DNA of 41,600 nucleotides from Shewanella sp. NIFS-20-20 (GCF_019209865.1 NZ_JAHUTT010000035.1:1-41600); one strand, 5' to 3'; numbered from the stretch's first letter, positions 10,027 through 18,705 are shown. The notes: generated by a model from the sequence alone, not told the origin. Program-made: numbers and translations.

Positions 10027-10041
10027 GCTAATTTCATTACA
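10027..10041. promoter_or_regulatory. HexR-like site upstream of gapB
   Basis: The minus-strand reading TGTAATGAAATTAGC matches 12 of 15 positions of TGTARTwwwAYTACA. A second partial match, TGTAAAATTACA, lies at 9982-9993. Either could be the HexR site expected for a gluconeogenic GAPDH; neither is convincing alone. Confidence 0.35.
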
Positions 10042-10197
10042 CTATCGCCGACCAACAACGAGCTATATCAGCGATTTAACCATCTCTGTACCCTAGCCAA
10101 ATGCACTATGCATACTAATTAAGTATTGGTCTCTTCTTTTTGTTACTCAAGCCTTTCTGTTAAGAAAGATGAAAAAGTGAGATTAAAGGATCTGTAA

Positions 10198-11640
10198 ATG
10201 AGCGCTGATAAACATCTACAAAGCTGGCAAGAACGTTTTGAATTGGCTGAGGCCATGCAACCCCTGTTAGGTAAACTCTATCGTAACCAAGGGGTCGAGG
10301 TAGTGGTCTATGGCCGTCCTTTATTAGGTGCTTCTACCATTGACATTATTAAAGCGCATCGTCTAGTTCGCCGCCATGTGGGCGATAAATTGCGTTTACG
10401 TGAAAGCTTTCCTTTCCTCGAGGCCTTAAGCAAACTGGATGTGAAGCACTGTAAAGTTGATATTGGCAAACTGGCAGTAAAATATTGGCGTAATCATAGT
10501 GATGTGACTGAACTTCAAACCTACATGGCGTCAGAGTTAAACGATGTGATTAGCCAAAGCGGTGACAATGAGCCAAGAGATGTGGTCTTGTATGGTTTTG
10601 GTCGTATTGGCCGCTTATTGGCGCGCTTACTGATTGAACGCAGTGGTAGCAGTAACCTACTGCGCCTGCGTGCCATTGTCCTGCGCGGTGGTCGTAAAGG
10701 TGATTTAGAGAAGCGTGCAAGTTTGCTCCGTCGTGACTCGGTACATGGTCCATTTAACGGTTCTGTCGAAGTCGATGAAGAAAACAATGCGCTGATTGCC
10801 AATGGTACCTATATCCAAGTTATTTATGCCAATGGTCCTAGTGAAGTTGATTACACCAAATACGGCATCGAGCGCGCATTGGTGGTTGATAACACCGGTA
10901 TTTGGAAAGATGAAGCCGGCCTTGGTCAGCATTTAGCGTGTCCTGGTGTGGAAAAAGCCTTGTTAACGGCTCCTGCTAAGGGCGACATTAAGAACATCGT
11001 ATTTGGTGTCAATGAACAAGATATTTTAGATAGCGATATGATAGTGTCAGCTGCGAGCTGTACTACCAATGCCATTACCCCGGTGTTGAAAGCTATCAAT
11101 GATCAATTTGGTATTGAAAATGGTCATGTTGAAACCATTCATTCATATACCAACGATCAAAATCTGATTGATAACTATCACAGTGCTGATCGTCGTGGTC
11201 GCAGTGCGCCATTAAACATGGTCATTACTGAGACCGGTGCCGCAAAAGCCGTGGCGAAAGCCTTGCCCGTATTGAAAGGTCGTTTAACGGGTAACGCCAT
11301 CCGTGTACCGACCCCGAATGTATCGATGGCGATATTAAGTTTGAACTTAGCGAGTGAAGTGTCTAAAGACAGTATCAATGACTATATTCGCCATGTTGCC
11401 TTACATTCGAGCTTACAAAATCAAATTGATTACACCGAATCGACTGAGATTGTGTCTAGTGATCTCGTGGGTTCACGATATGCCGGTGTTTTTGATTCGC
11501 AAGCGACCATTGCTGAAGAAAAACGTGCCACCTTATATGTTTGGTATGACAATGAATTTGGTTATAGTTGCCAGGTGGTAGGGGTTATGCAGAAGATGTT
11601 AGGTCTGCAATATCCATCCTTGCCACTGGGTGATAATTAA
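10198..11640 (+). CDS. gapB: Glyceraldehyde-3-phosphate dehydrogenase, long (gluconeogenic) form
   Basis: GAPDH of the 480-residue type found in many gammaproteobacteria, thought to work mainly toward glucose. Residues 1-125 are an extension absent from gapA (QSWQERFELAEAMQPLLGKL near the start). The Rossmann motif GFGRIGR is at 133-139, the catalytic cysteine in AASCTTNA is C288, and the histidine of HSYTNDQ is H315. C-terminal WYDNEFGYSCQV is intact. Compared with gapA, the cofactor region (RAIVLRGG) lacks the acidic residue that favours NAD, so NADP use is possible (inference). It has its own terminator at 11651-11676 and a candidate HexR site upstream. Confidence 0.93.
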   Translation: MSADKHLQSWQERFELAEAMQPLLGKLYRNQGVEVVVYGRPLLGASTIDIIKAHRLVRRHVGDKLRLRESFPFLEALSKLDVKHCKVDIGKLAVKYWRNHSDVTELQTYMASELNDVISQSGDNEPRDVVLYGFGRIGRLLARLLIERSGSSNLLRLRAIVLRGGRKGDLEKRASLLRRDSVHGPFNGSVEVDEENNALIANGTYIQVIYANGPSEVDYTKYGIERALVVDNTGIWKDEAGLGQHLACPGVEKALLTAPAKGDIKNIVFGVNEQDILDSDMIVSAASCTTNAITPVLKAINDQFGIENGHVETIHSYTNDQNLIDNYHSADRRGRSAPLNMVITETGAAKAVAKALPVLKGRLTGNAIRVPTPNVSMAILSLNLASEVSKDSINDYIRHVALHSSLQNQIDYTESTEIVSSDLVGSRYAGVFDSQATIAEEKRATLYVWYDNEFGYSCQVVGVMQKMLGLQYPSLPLGDN

Positions 11641-11650
11641 TTATCTTGAT

Positions 11651-11676
11651 AAAAAAGGCGCGAAAGCGCCTTTTTT
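11651..11676 (+). terminator. Terminator of gapB
   Basis: AAAAAAGGCGC-GAAA-GCGCCTTTTTT begins 10 bases after the stop codon. Confidence 0.93.
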
Positions 11677-11749
11677 GTTGGAATAAACAGCGCCTTGATG
11701 GTTTAATAGTCGCTTGATTCGAATTTATAATTTTATTGCCTTTTTGCGA

Positions 11750-11777
11750 TTGACTGGCGAGGGGATTCAGGTAGAAT
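11750..11777 (+). promoter_or_regulatory. Sigma-70 promoter of the tRNA-Gly/Cys/Leu operon
   Basis: TTGACT (11750-11755), 16-base spacer, TAGAAT (11772-11777), followed by the GC-rich discriminator GCGTCTCG typical of stable-RNA promoters under stringent control. The first tRNA starts 42 bases later. Confidence 0.8.
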
Positions 11778-11819
11778 GCGTCTCGTAGTCAAGGGGAAGC
11801 TCCTGATTAACAAGTGAAT

Positions 11820-11895
11820 GCGGCATTAGCTCAGTTGGTAGAGCGATACCTTGCCAAGGTATAGGTCATCGGTTCGAACCCGATATGCCGCTCCA
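11820..11895 (+). tRNA. tRNA-Gly (GCC)
   Basis: 76 bases: acceptor GCGGCAT pairs with ATGCCGC, encoded CCA end, anticodon GCC in CTTGCCAA, T arm GGTTCGAACC. First of three tRNAs in one transcript. Confidence 0.97.
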
Positions 11896-11917
11896 ATCTT
11901 TGATTGGTTCACATTAT

Positions 11918-11991
11918 GGCGCGATGGCAGAATGGCTATGCTGCGGATTGCAAATCCGTCGATCTCGGTTCGACTCCGGGTCGCGCCTCCA
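11918..11991 (+). tRNA. tRNA-Cys (GCA)
   Basis: 74 bases: acceptor GGCGCGA/TCGCGCC, discriminator T and encoded CCA, anticodon GCA in ATTGCAAAT. Starts 22 bases after tRNA-Gly. Confidence 0.97.
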
Positions 11992-12031
11992 CACTGTTTT
12001 AGATTGAATGCTGATGCGTTGAATCGAAAAT

Positions 12032-12117
12032 GCCCGAGTGGTGGAATCGGTAGACACAAGGGATTTAAAATCCCTCGCTGAATAAGCGTGCCAGTTCAAG
12101 TCTGGCCTCGGGTACCA
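12032..12117 (+). tRNA. tRNA-Leu (TAA)
   Basis: 86 bases with the long variable arm of class II tRNAs (CGCTGAATAAGCG), acceptor GCCCGAG/CTCGGGT, encoded CCA, anticodon TAA in ATTTAAAAT. Last tRNA of the operon. Confidence 0.97.
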
Positions 12118-12129
12118 TCTTTAGATGAC

Positions 12130-12162
12130 AAAAAAGCCTCAACGAAAGTTGGGGCTTTTTTG
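12130..12162 (+). terminator. Terminator between the tRNA operon and rnhA
   Basis: AAAAAAGCCTCAAC-GAAA-GTTGGGGCTTTTTT, 12 bases after tRNA-Leu. It has A and T runs on both sides and can also stop transcripts coming from rnhA. Confidence 0.92.
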
Positions 12163-12224
12163 TTTGTAAAGATTTCGCGGCATTAAATAAGCGACATGAG
12201 CCGCTTATTCAACGTGATAATGAA

Positions 12225-12695
12225 TTAAGGCTGATAGCCCTCATCAATATCGCTAGGCGCCGCTTCGGCAGCTTGACGAGCGAGCAAGTCACAACGCTCG
12301 TTTTCAGGATGACCGGCGTGACCTTTAACCCATTGCCAATCGATTTCATGTTGTTGACGCGCGGCATCAAGGCGCAGCCATAAGTCGACATTTTTGACCG
12401 GCGCCTTGCTGGCGGTTTTCCAGCCTTTGGCTTTCCACCCGTGGATCCACTGGGTGATCCCTTGGCGCATGTACTGGCTATCACTGGTCAGTACTATGGT
12501 ACAAGGCTCTTTCAGCGCTTCGAGTGCCACGATGGGAGCCAGCAACTCCATGCGGTTATTGGTGGTTAATTGAAAGCCATGAGACAGTTCTTTGAGGTGT
12601 TGGTTAAATTTCATCACCACACCATAACCACCAGGCCCTGGGTTACCGAGGCAAGAACCGTCAGTAAAAATATGAACAAGTTTTCGTTGAGGCAT
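12225..12695 (-). CDS. rnhA: Ribonuclease HI
   Basis: Cleaves the RNA strand of RNA-DNA hybrids in the cytoplasm. The 156-residue protein is the standard RNase HI size, with all catalytic acids visible: D12 ([11 protein letters not shown]), E50 (NNRMELL), D72 (TSDSQY) and D136 (ERCDLLAR), plus the flexible-loop histidine H126 (KGHAGH). The start at 12695 gives the family length; the longer open frame upstream runs into dnaQ on the other strand. It is divergent from dnaQ with only 69 bases between the two starts, the arrangement conserved in enteric bacteria. Confidence 0.96.
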   Translation of the reverse strand: MPQRKLVHIFTDGSCLGNPGPGGYGVVMKFNQHLKELSHGFQLTTNNRMELLAPIVALEALKEPCTIVLTSDSQYMRQGITQWIHGWKAKGWKTASKAPVKNVDLWLRLDAARQQHEIDWQWVKGHAGHPENERCDLLARQAAEAAPSDIDEGYQP

Positions 12696-12764
12696 CAGCT
12701 TGCTATTATGGGAAATCTTGTTTTCGATTATAACCCTATCCCTTGTAAGAGGCTGCAAGTTATT

Positions 12765-13493
12765 ATGAATATTATCTCCAGCGCCAGTCGCCAAATTATT
12801 CTCGATACCGAAACAACGGGTATGAATCAGGGCAGTGGTCCGATTTATAAAGGTCACCGTGTCATCGAGATTGGTGGCGTAGAAATGATCAATCGTAAAC
12901 TCACGGGGCGCCATTACCATCAATACATCAATCCTCAGCAATTAATTGACGCCGAAGCTATCGGTGTTCACGGCATTACAGATGCTTTTGTGGCAGATAA
13001 GCCGACGTTTGCGCAAATTGCGCAAAGTTTTCTAGATTTTGTCGATGGCGCTGAAATTGTTGCCCACAACGCTCCCTTTGATATTAGCTTCTTAGATCAT
13101 GAATTGGGGATGTTGAACCCGCAAGGTCCGCAACTGGCCGAGATCTGCGGTGTACTTGATTCTTTAGATATCGCTAAGTTTTTACACCCAGGCCAAAAAA
13201 ATAACCTTGATGCATTATGTAAACGTTATCATATAGATAACAGTCGTCGTGATTTACACGGCGCGTTACTCGATGCTGAAATTCTTGCCGATGTTTATCT
13301 GGCGATGACCGGTGGACAAACAAAACTGGAATTATCGAGTGAAGAGGCGGGGCAAGAACGAGGGGATGTGATGCGTTTGGCACAAAACCGTAATGCGCTT
13401 AAAGTTATTCGAGCCAATGCCGATGTTATGAGTATTCATGAGTCTCGACTTGACCTAGTGGCCAAATCAGGGAAGTGCCTCTGGAGAGGATAA
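12765..13493 (+). CDS. dnaQ: DNA polymerase III epsilon subunit (proofreading 3'-5' exonuclease)
   Basis: Proofreading subunit of the replicative polymerase. The 242-residue protein has Exo I ILDTETTG (D14, E16), Exo [13 protein letters not shown] (D106) and Exo [11 protein letters not shown] (H165, D170). After about residue 185 comes the C-terminal segment that contacts the alpha subunit in the E. coli protein. Start 12765 gives the family length. The next gene starts 1 base after its stop, implying co-transcription. Confidence 0.96.
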   Translation: MNIISSASRQIILDTETTGMNQGSGPIYKGHRVIEIGGVEMINRKLTGRHYHQYINPQQLIDAEAIGVHGITDAFVADKPTFAQIAQSFLDFVDGAEIVAHNAPFDISFLDHELGMLNPQGPQLAEICGVLDSLDIAKFLHPGQKNNLDALCKRYHIDNSRRDLHGALLDAEILADVYLAMTGGQTKLELSSEEAGQERGDVMRLAQNRNALKVIRANADVMSIHESRLDLVAKSGKCLWRG

Positions 13494-13494
13494 C

Positions 13495-14835
13495 TTGCAT
13501 AAATATAGAGTTAGAAGGTGGGCGCTTGCTTCTCTACTGTACTTAGGGTGTTTGCCGTTAAGTGCTACGGACGCGCCAACTGCCAGTGACGCCGACGACA
13601 GTGCACCGTTGAGCCTGATAGCGCCCAGTGCTATTGCCGAACTTAAGCACAGGTTTCGTATTGATTATATGGTCGAGAGCATCACCATATTGATAAAGCG
13701 TCAATATGAGACGAGTCCAGTGGTATTAATTTTACCCGATGGCACAAAGTGGTATTCCAATCGGCACCCAGAGACAGTGCAGTGGGTTGATGGTATCGCC
13801 AGCGATATCATCACTATCCATAACCCTATGCCGGGTCCCTGGCAAATCCTTGGACAATTGGCCCCAGGCTCCACTATCGAAAAATTATCTGAGCTCTCAG
13901 TAGAAATCGACCCCTTACCCGCCCCCATATATCAAGGTGAGCGCATTAAAGTCAGCGCCAGACTGTTGTCGGGCGAGAAGTTAATGTCGATGCCTGGGAT
14001 GGATTATTTGATCGACTGGCAAGGCAAACTGATCAGTAATCAGCGACCTGGCGATGAAAATTTTGCCGTAGGCAGCTACAAAGCCGGTCGCTATTTCGAT
14101 AACGGCGAAATGCTCGATGAGCGTCCTGATGATGGTATTTTTACCGGTAATCTCAATCTAAATCGTCCGTGGGGCCATTATACCTTTCAAGTATTAGCCA
14201 AGAATCGGGTGTTTGAGCGCGAATTCAATATTCCAATTGAGTTGCTACCTCAACCAATTAAAGTGAGTATTATTGAACCCTTGGATCTCATTCAAGGCCC
14301 ATGGCGGGTCAATATCGAGGTTGATGATCAGCATGTTCGGGCCCCTGATTCTCATGTCGAGCTCACCGTCGTTGGCCCAACGGATCAATGGCCATTGCCG
14401 TTAGTCGTGCTTGTGCCCGGCACTAACATTATTGATTTACCGCCACTCGCCGACGCTGGCGGTTATCGGATTGAAGGCTCCATAGCATCAACAACCGTTG
14501 CTGGTCGTGAGATAGTGCTATCGTTAGACGACTTATTTTTTAATATTCCACTGCCTCCGCCGGTTGAACCAAGCCCTGCTGAACTGGCTAAGCAAGCGGC
14601 AGAAGTCGCGGATGCGCAAACCATCGCTGCCCGTAGTGATGCCCAGTTTTGGATTATCACCATTAATGTGACCTTGTTACTCCTTGGGTTAGTCGGGCTG
14701 TTAATCTGGCGAAAACGGCAAACGATGGCGCAAGCGATGGCATTAGCTGAAAGTCGTATGTTGGCTCAACAACAAGTTAAACCTAATACTAAACCCGCGA
14801 CGGTGGATCTTAACGCCGAAGGCGCCTCGAGCTAA
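13495..14835 (+). CDS. TIGR03503-type membrane-anchored envelope protein
   Basis: Unknown function. The 446-residue protein has an N-terminal signal peptide (about 1-25, ending LPLSATDA), a long extracytoplasmic region rich in beta strands (about 30-385), one transmembrane helix near the end (FWIITINVTLLLLGLVGLLIW) and a short cytoplasmic tail starting RKRQ. I associate this layout and its position after dnaQ with the TIGR03503 family of Vibrio and Shewanella; that is from memory. The TTG start has AGAGGA five bases ahead and lies 1 base after the dnaQ stop, so translation is probably coupled. The middle includes a segment (RPDDGIFTG) like that of von Willebrand-linked envelope proteins. Confidence 0.75.
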   Translation: MHKYRVRRWALASLLYLGCLPLSATDAPTASDADDSAPLSLIAPSAIAELKHRFRIDYMVESITILIKRQYETSPVVLILPDGTKWYSNRHPETVQWVDGIASDIITIHNPMPGPWQILGQLAPGSTIEKLSELSVEIDPLPAPIYQGERIKVSARLLSGEKLMSMPGMDYLIDWQGKLISNQRPGDENFAVGSYKAGRYFDNGEMLDERPDDGIFTGNLNLNRPWGHYTFQVLAKNRVFEREFNIPIELLPQPIKVSIIEPLDLIQGPWRVNIEVDDQHVRAPDSHVELTVVGPTDQWPLPLVVLVPGTNIIDLPPLADAGGYRIEGSIASTTVAGREIVLSLDDLFFNIPLPPPVEPSPAELAKQAAEVADAQTIAARSDAQFWIITINVTLLLLGLVGLLIWRKRQTMAQAMALAESRMLAQQQVKPNTKPATVDLNAEGASS

Positions 14836-14895
14836 TTGAATGACACTGGGTTGTATAAAAAATAGCTAAGCAGTTATTTTGATGATAAAAAAGTG

Positions 14896-14924
14896 TTGAC
14901 CAGCACCATGGTTGTTAATAATAT
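14896..14924 (+). promoter_or_regulatory. Sigma-70 promoter of tRNA-Asp
   Basis: TTGACC, 17-base spacer, TAATAT, ending 10 bases before the tRNA 5' end. Very little leader would be transcribed. Confidence 0.75.
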
Positions 14925-14934
14925 AGCCGCCATT

Positions 14935-15011
14935 GGAGCGGTAGTTCAGTTGGTTAGAATACCGGCCTGTCACGCCGGGGGTCGCGGGTTCGAGTCCCGT
15001 CCGCTCCGCCA
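14935..15011 (+). tRNA. tRNA-Asp (GTC)
   Basis: 77 bases: acceptor GGAGCGG/CCGCTCC, encoded GCCA end, anticodon GTC in CTGTCAC, T arm GGGTTCGAGTCCC. A single tRNA with its own promoter and terminator. Confidence 0.97.
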
Positions 15012-15016
15012 ATATT

Positions 15017-15050
15017 TAAAAAGCCCAAACGATATTCGTTTGGGCTTTTT
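15017..15050 (+). terminator. Terminator of tRNA-Asp
   Basis: AAAAAGCCCAAACGA-TA-TTCGTTTGGGCTTTTT, 6 bases after the tRNA. The stem is perfect. Confidence 0.93.
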
Positions 15051-15186
15051 GCTATGTGCGCCCAAACCTTGTCGCTTTCACGCTCATTTGATCCAACCCT
15101 GATCTGCGCAGCTAAACGTGCAGCAGTGAGGTGCATTAGCCGCTTAATATGCAACAAGGCCATACATCAATGTATGGCCTTTTTTG
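15051..15186 (+). ncRNA. Possible small RNA, or a second orphan terminator
   Basis: After the tRNA-Asp terminator about 105 bases without a gene lead to a second strong terminator (15156-15186, 12-bp perfect stem plus T run) that reads on the plus strand. Its T run is on the wrong side to serve tcyP, which ends at 15210 on the minus strand. A terminator with no gene in front of it is what a small RNA gene would look like. No convincing promoter was found, so this is a suggestion only. Confidence 0.3.
15156..15186 (+). terminator. Strong plus-strand terminator between tRNA-Asp and tcyP
   Basis: AAGGCCATACAT-CA-ATGTATGGCCTT followed by TTTTT. On the opposite strand it is followed by TTGTTGC only, so it is directional. 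Confidence 0.85.
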
Positions 15187-15209
15187 TACCAACTCACTTA
15201 CGGGCAATA

Positions 15210-16583
15210 CTAGCTCACGCTTTTATTTGCCGTGATGTCACTCTCCGTGGGCTCGGCGCTTAGGCCTAGCACTCGACTGGTGACCGTACCTGATGTCATT
15301 GCACCACTGACATTGATAGCGGTGCGGCCCATATCTATCAAGGGTTCAATCGAAATCAACAAGCCTGCGAGTGCAACCGGCATGCCTAATGTCGAAAGGA
15401 CAATAATCGCGGCGAATGTGGCGCCGCCGCCAACCCCTGCAATCCCAAATGAACTGACCGTTACGACTAACACCAAGGTGGCGATAAACGATGGATCTAA
15501 GGGGTTAATACCTACGGAAGGGGCAATCATCACCGCTAGCATGGCTGGGTATAAACCGGCGCAACCATTTTGGCCCATAGTGGCACCAAATGATGCGGAA
15601 AAATTGGCCACCCCGGGATGATTTTTGAGCTTAGTGATCTGGGTTTCAATATTCAGTGGAATGGTGCCAGCAGATGATCGTGAAGTGAAAGCAAACATCA
15701 AGGCTGGCGCCGTCTTCACCAGATAATCCCAAGGCTTGACGCCGACTAGAGCAACCAAGAGTAAATGCATCGCTAAAATCACCAACAAACCCACGTAAGA
15801 GGCGATGACAAAGTTTAATAAGGTATGGATGGCGGCGAGATCTGAGCTGGCCAGCACTTTGGCCATTAACGCCAACACACCATAAGGTGTTAACGCCAGA
15901 ACTTTACGGACTAAGATGGTGATCAGTCCTTGGGCGACTTCCATAAAATGGGTAAAACTATTGCCAAGCTCAGGTTTTTTCTGGGTTAGGGTTACCGCTG
16001 ACAAGCCAATGAAAATAGAAAAAATAACCACGGCAATGGTGGATGTCGGACGGCTGCCGGCGAGATCTGCAAAGGGATTGGCCGGGAAAAAGCTAATGAT
16101 CATGTCGGCAATCGACAGGGTAGAGACTGAAGCCAGACGGTCTTCGAGGGCGTTGCCTCGAGCCAATTCTTGCGTGCCTTGTACAATATCATCAGCACTG
16201 AGATTAAACAGGCTGGCAATGGCAATGCCGATGAGCGCTGACACCGCGGTGGTACCTAACAAGATCCCAATACTCAATCCCGATATTTTGCCTAGAGACG
16301 AGGCGTTTTGTACTTTTAAGATAGCGCCAATAATCGACACTAATATTAAGGGCATAATGATCATCTTCAGCAAGCTAACATAGCCTGCAGCAATGATATT
16401 TATGTACTCAATGGCTTGCGAGGCAACGTCTGGACTGACAAGTGCCTGCATCGAGGCACCATAGACGACACCAAAGAGTAAGCCTACGAAAACAGATTTT
16501 GATAAGGAGTCACTGCGGCGGTGATACCATGCCAATAACGCAAGCAGTGCTAAAAAGAGCACTAAGCTGAAGATGAGAGTCAT
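15210..16583 (-). CDS. tcyP: L-cystine:cation symporter TcyP (YdjN type)
   Basis: Inner-membrane secondary transporter of the dicarboxylate/amino acid:cation symporter family. The 457-residue protein matches the E. coli cystine carrier YdjN/TcyP along its length: YVSLLKMIIMPLI, PNFA-like FFPANPFADLAG, LTPYGVLALM, the hairpin TFTSRSSAGTIPLN, SFGATMGQNGCAGLYPAM, and the C-terminal SIEPLIDMGRTAINVSG. The start at 16583 has AAGGA eight bases upstream; the longer reading from 16634 adds a polar segment not found in relatives. It stands alone. Cystine is the likely substrate by orthology. Confidence 0.93.
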   Translation of the reverse strand: MTLIFSLVLFLALLALLAWYHRRSDSLSKSVFVGLLFGVVYGASMQALVSPDVASQAIEYINIIAAGYVSLLKMIIMPLILVSIIGAILKVQNASSLGKISGLSIGILLGTTAVSALIGIAIASLFNLSADDIVQGTQELARGNALEDRLASVSTLSIADMIISFFPANPFADLAGSRPTSTIAVVIFSIFIGLSAVTLTQKKPELGNSFTHFMEVAQGLITILVRKVLALTPYGVLALMAKVLASSDLAAIHTLLNFVIASYVGLLVILAMHLLLVALVGVKPWDYLVKTAPALMFAFTSRSSAGTIPLNIETQITKLKNHPGVANFSASFGATMGQNGCAGLYPAMLAVMIAPSVGINPLDPSFIATLVLVVTVSSFGIAGVGGGATFAAIIVLSTLGMPVALAGLLISIEPLIDMGRTAINVSGAMTSGTVTSRVLGLSAEPTESDITANKSVS

Positions 16584-17171
16584 AAAACGTTCCTTCAAAA
16601 ACAGACCAGCCCAACTATAGTTTTTTTGTGTCAACAGGGCTGGTTTTATCAGTAATTAACCGCATCATAACACGGGTTTTGCAACGGGGTGGAAGCTAGA
16701 TTACACGCGTCACAATCGGTTGATGATATTTAAGGTTTGTATTCATCTTGCTAGATGTGATGGCCATTATAAATTACCAAAGCTGCTAAGGCTTATAGCT
16801 AAAGGTTATATAATATGATCAAAGCGGCCGTTGTTGATATTTTGTTGTTGGATTGTCAGCTGAGTAATTGTTGGGCGTGATTGTTACTCTTGTTTGCCAG
16901 AGGTGCTTAACGATAATGTGTATTTTATTTTAAACAAAAACAAGAGTTTAAACTGTTATTCGTGAGAGGGGGACGAGCGCGAGAAAGCGTTATTCTAGCC
17001 GCTAGCGATTATTTGATGCCACCTTGTTGCGCCAAGGTTGCAATGGCGCTTCGTTCATCGAATCAACCGAGGCGTGCGATCGCATGGTTTTTGACCAGAC
17101 TGCCCGCCGGCAATAACTGAGCTGGCAAGTAAAGAGGGCATTGTCAGCTCATCATGGCTTAATACTTGTCG
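16584..17171. other. Gene-poor interval between tcyP and emrD
   Basis: About 590 bases without an intact gene. It must hold the tcyP promoter. At 17009-17152 is a possible gene remnant on the minus strand, listed separately. The remainder is A/T-rich and nothing else was recognised. Confidence 0.5.
17009..17152 (-). pseudogene. Possible remnant of a small gene with two in-frame TGA codons
   Basis: On the minus strand one frame runs ATG AGC TGA, then QCPLYLPAQLLPAGSLVKNH, AIARLG, TGA, and FDERSAIATLAQQGGIK followed by TAA. The protein-like composition over 48 codons in a single frame suggests a once-coding sequence broken by two TGA codons. It begins 20 bases after emrD. The family is not recognised and the stretch may be chance. 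Confidence 0.25.
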
Positions 17172-18389
17172 CTATAGCGGGTTCGCGCCAGTCACGCCTT
17201 TGTCTTGTTCGCAATGTTTTACCCAAGACAGCGCTATGATAACCACCATCACCATGGCTGCACATAGTAGGCCAATACTTAACTGACCGTGCATTGGCAC
17301 CAGTGACATGATCAATGCCGCCATGCCGGCACCAAAGTTCTGTAAGCCGCCAAGTAAGGCACCGGCAATCCCAGCTTGACGAGGAAATGGCTCTAACGCC
17401 GCCGTTGTTAAGGTCGGGAATAAAACCCCAGCACCGCAGAAAAACAGAGTCGAGCCCACTAACAAGCTCCAACCAATGACCCAACCGGATAAGCCGGGGA
17501 TCAATAAAAATAACGCGCCAGCACCTAAGAGGGCGATGCCACGATTAGTGAGCTTTCGCATAGATTGGGTTTTTGAAGCCATCAAGGCACCAATGAGGTA
17601 GCCGGGGATTGGCGCGACAAAATACACGCTGACCCAAAATGGCGTCATCTGTAGCGATTGGCCATATAACACGCCTGCAATAGCTTCAAAGGCGGCTATC
17701 CCAGCAAATGTGGCTACCAGAGACAGGACATAACCGCAAAAGGCCTTACTCCTCAGGACAATGGCATATGAGGCCAACACAGGACGTCGTTCACGCCTTG
17801 CTAATGGTAATGAGTCTTTGAACGCCAACAGTATGACTAACCAGACACAAGTACCAAATCCTGCTAGGAAGTAATAGACCCCATGCCAGCCAAAATGTGC
17901 ACTCGTAACCGAACCGATAAAGGGAGCCACTAACGGCAGAAACACGACCGCCATGGATACATAACTATTGAATTGCTGTAAGGGTTTGCCAAAGTAATGA
18001 TCTCTAGGAATGCTACGGCTTAACGCACCTGCTGCCGCGGTTCCCATGCCTTGCAAGGTGCTAGCAACAATTAACTGGGCAAATTGATTACTGTTAGCGG
18101 CGATAATCGCCCCGAGAATAAACAGCGCAATACCAAACAATAATGGCACTTTACGGCCGATGCGATCGGAGATTGGGCCGTAAATAAATTGGCATAAGCC
18201 ATAGGCTAGAAGGTAGCTCGCCATGATCGCCTGCAGGCCAGAAGCGCCAATGTGTAAGCTATCACCTATGACTGGCAGCGCCGGTACAAAGATAGTCTGG
18301 GCCATTTGACCACAGGCAATCATTAACACCAGAACCATCAAAAGTTGCCCCATAAATGCGGGTGAGGTTGATGACTGAGGTGAGGGCAT
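17172..18389 (-). CDS. emrD: Multidrug efflux MFS transporter EmrD
   Basis: Inner-membrane proton-driven exporter of the major facilitator superfamily (DHA1, Bcr/CflA/EmrD branch) with about 12 membrane helices. The 405-residue protein follows E. coli EmrD: ACGQMAQTIFVPAL in helix 1, YGPISDRIGRK (motif A) after helix 2, GMGTAAAGALSRSIPRD in the fourth segment, GIAAFEAIAGVLYG, and PFPRQAGIAGALLGGLQNFG. Substrates in E. coli are uncouplers and detergents; here they are unknown. Start 18389 has GGAG five bases upstream; an ATG ten codons earlier has none. Confidence 0.88.
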   Translation of the reverse strand: MPSPQSSTSPAFMGQLLMVLVLMIACGQMAQTIFVPALPVIGDSLHIGASGLQAIMASYLLAYGLCQFIYGPISDRIGRKVPLLFGIALFILGAIIAANSNQFAQLIVASTLQGMGTAAAGALSRSIPRDHYFGKPLQQFNSYVSMAVVFLPLVAPFIGSVTSAHFGWHGVYYFLAGFGTCVWLVILLAFKDSLPLARRERRPVLASYAIVLRSKAFCGYVLSLVATFAGIAAFEAIAGVLYGQSLQMTPFWVSVYFVAPIPGYLIGALMASKTQSMRKLTNRGIALLGAGALFLLIPGLSGWVIGWSLLVGSTLFFCGAGVLFPTLTTAALEPFPRQAGIAGALLGGLQNFGAGMAALIMSLVPMHGQLSIGLLCAAMVMVVIIALSWVKHCEQDKGVTGANPL

Positions 18390-18705
18390 AACGGCTCCGA
18401 ATAAGGGGAATGAATACAATACAGGGCGCGCATTTTACCCCCCAAAAAATGAAGTGCAAGGGCTTAACTTCATCTTGTCTAAGTATTTTTTTTACTAGTC
18501 TTGTTGGGTTTTTAAGGCTAGATCTGAGCGTAAATCTATCCTGACAAATCGTAATGTGTTGGTGATAAATGTTACTGCGGCGAGGCGCTAGGTGTCCTGG
18601 GTGTGACAAGGCTGTTGCTATTGCTGCGGGCGAGGTGTTTGGGGCGGCAGAGCTTGTCGTTACTGATCATAACAAGTACACTCTGGCCAATTTTTCTTGC
18701 CCCGA
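18390..18705. other. Divergent emrD / DTW-gene control region
   Basis: 316 bases without a gene. One imperfect structure is visible: ATGAAGT (18449-18455) and ACTTCAT (18467-18473), a 7-bp stem in the emrD leader that could be an operator. Nothing else was recognised. Confidence 0.4.

Noticed and set aside
11820..12117. tRNA cluster as an integration site
   Set aside because: No integrase, no repeated tRNA 3' end and no foreign genes nearby; the flanks are core genes.
17009..17152. Selenocysteine at the in-frame TGA codons
   Set aside because: No hairpin of SECIS type follows either TGA, the frame is too short for a known selenoprotein, and one TGA is the third codon.
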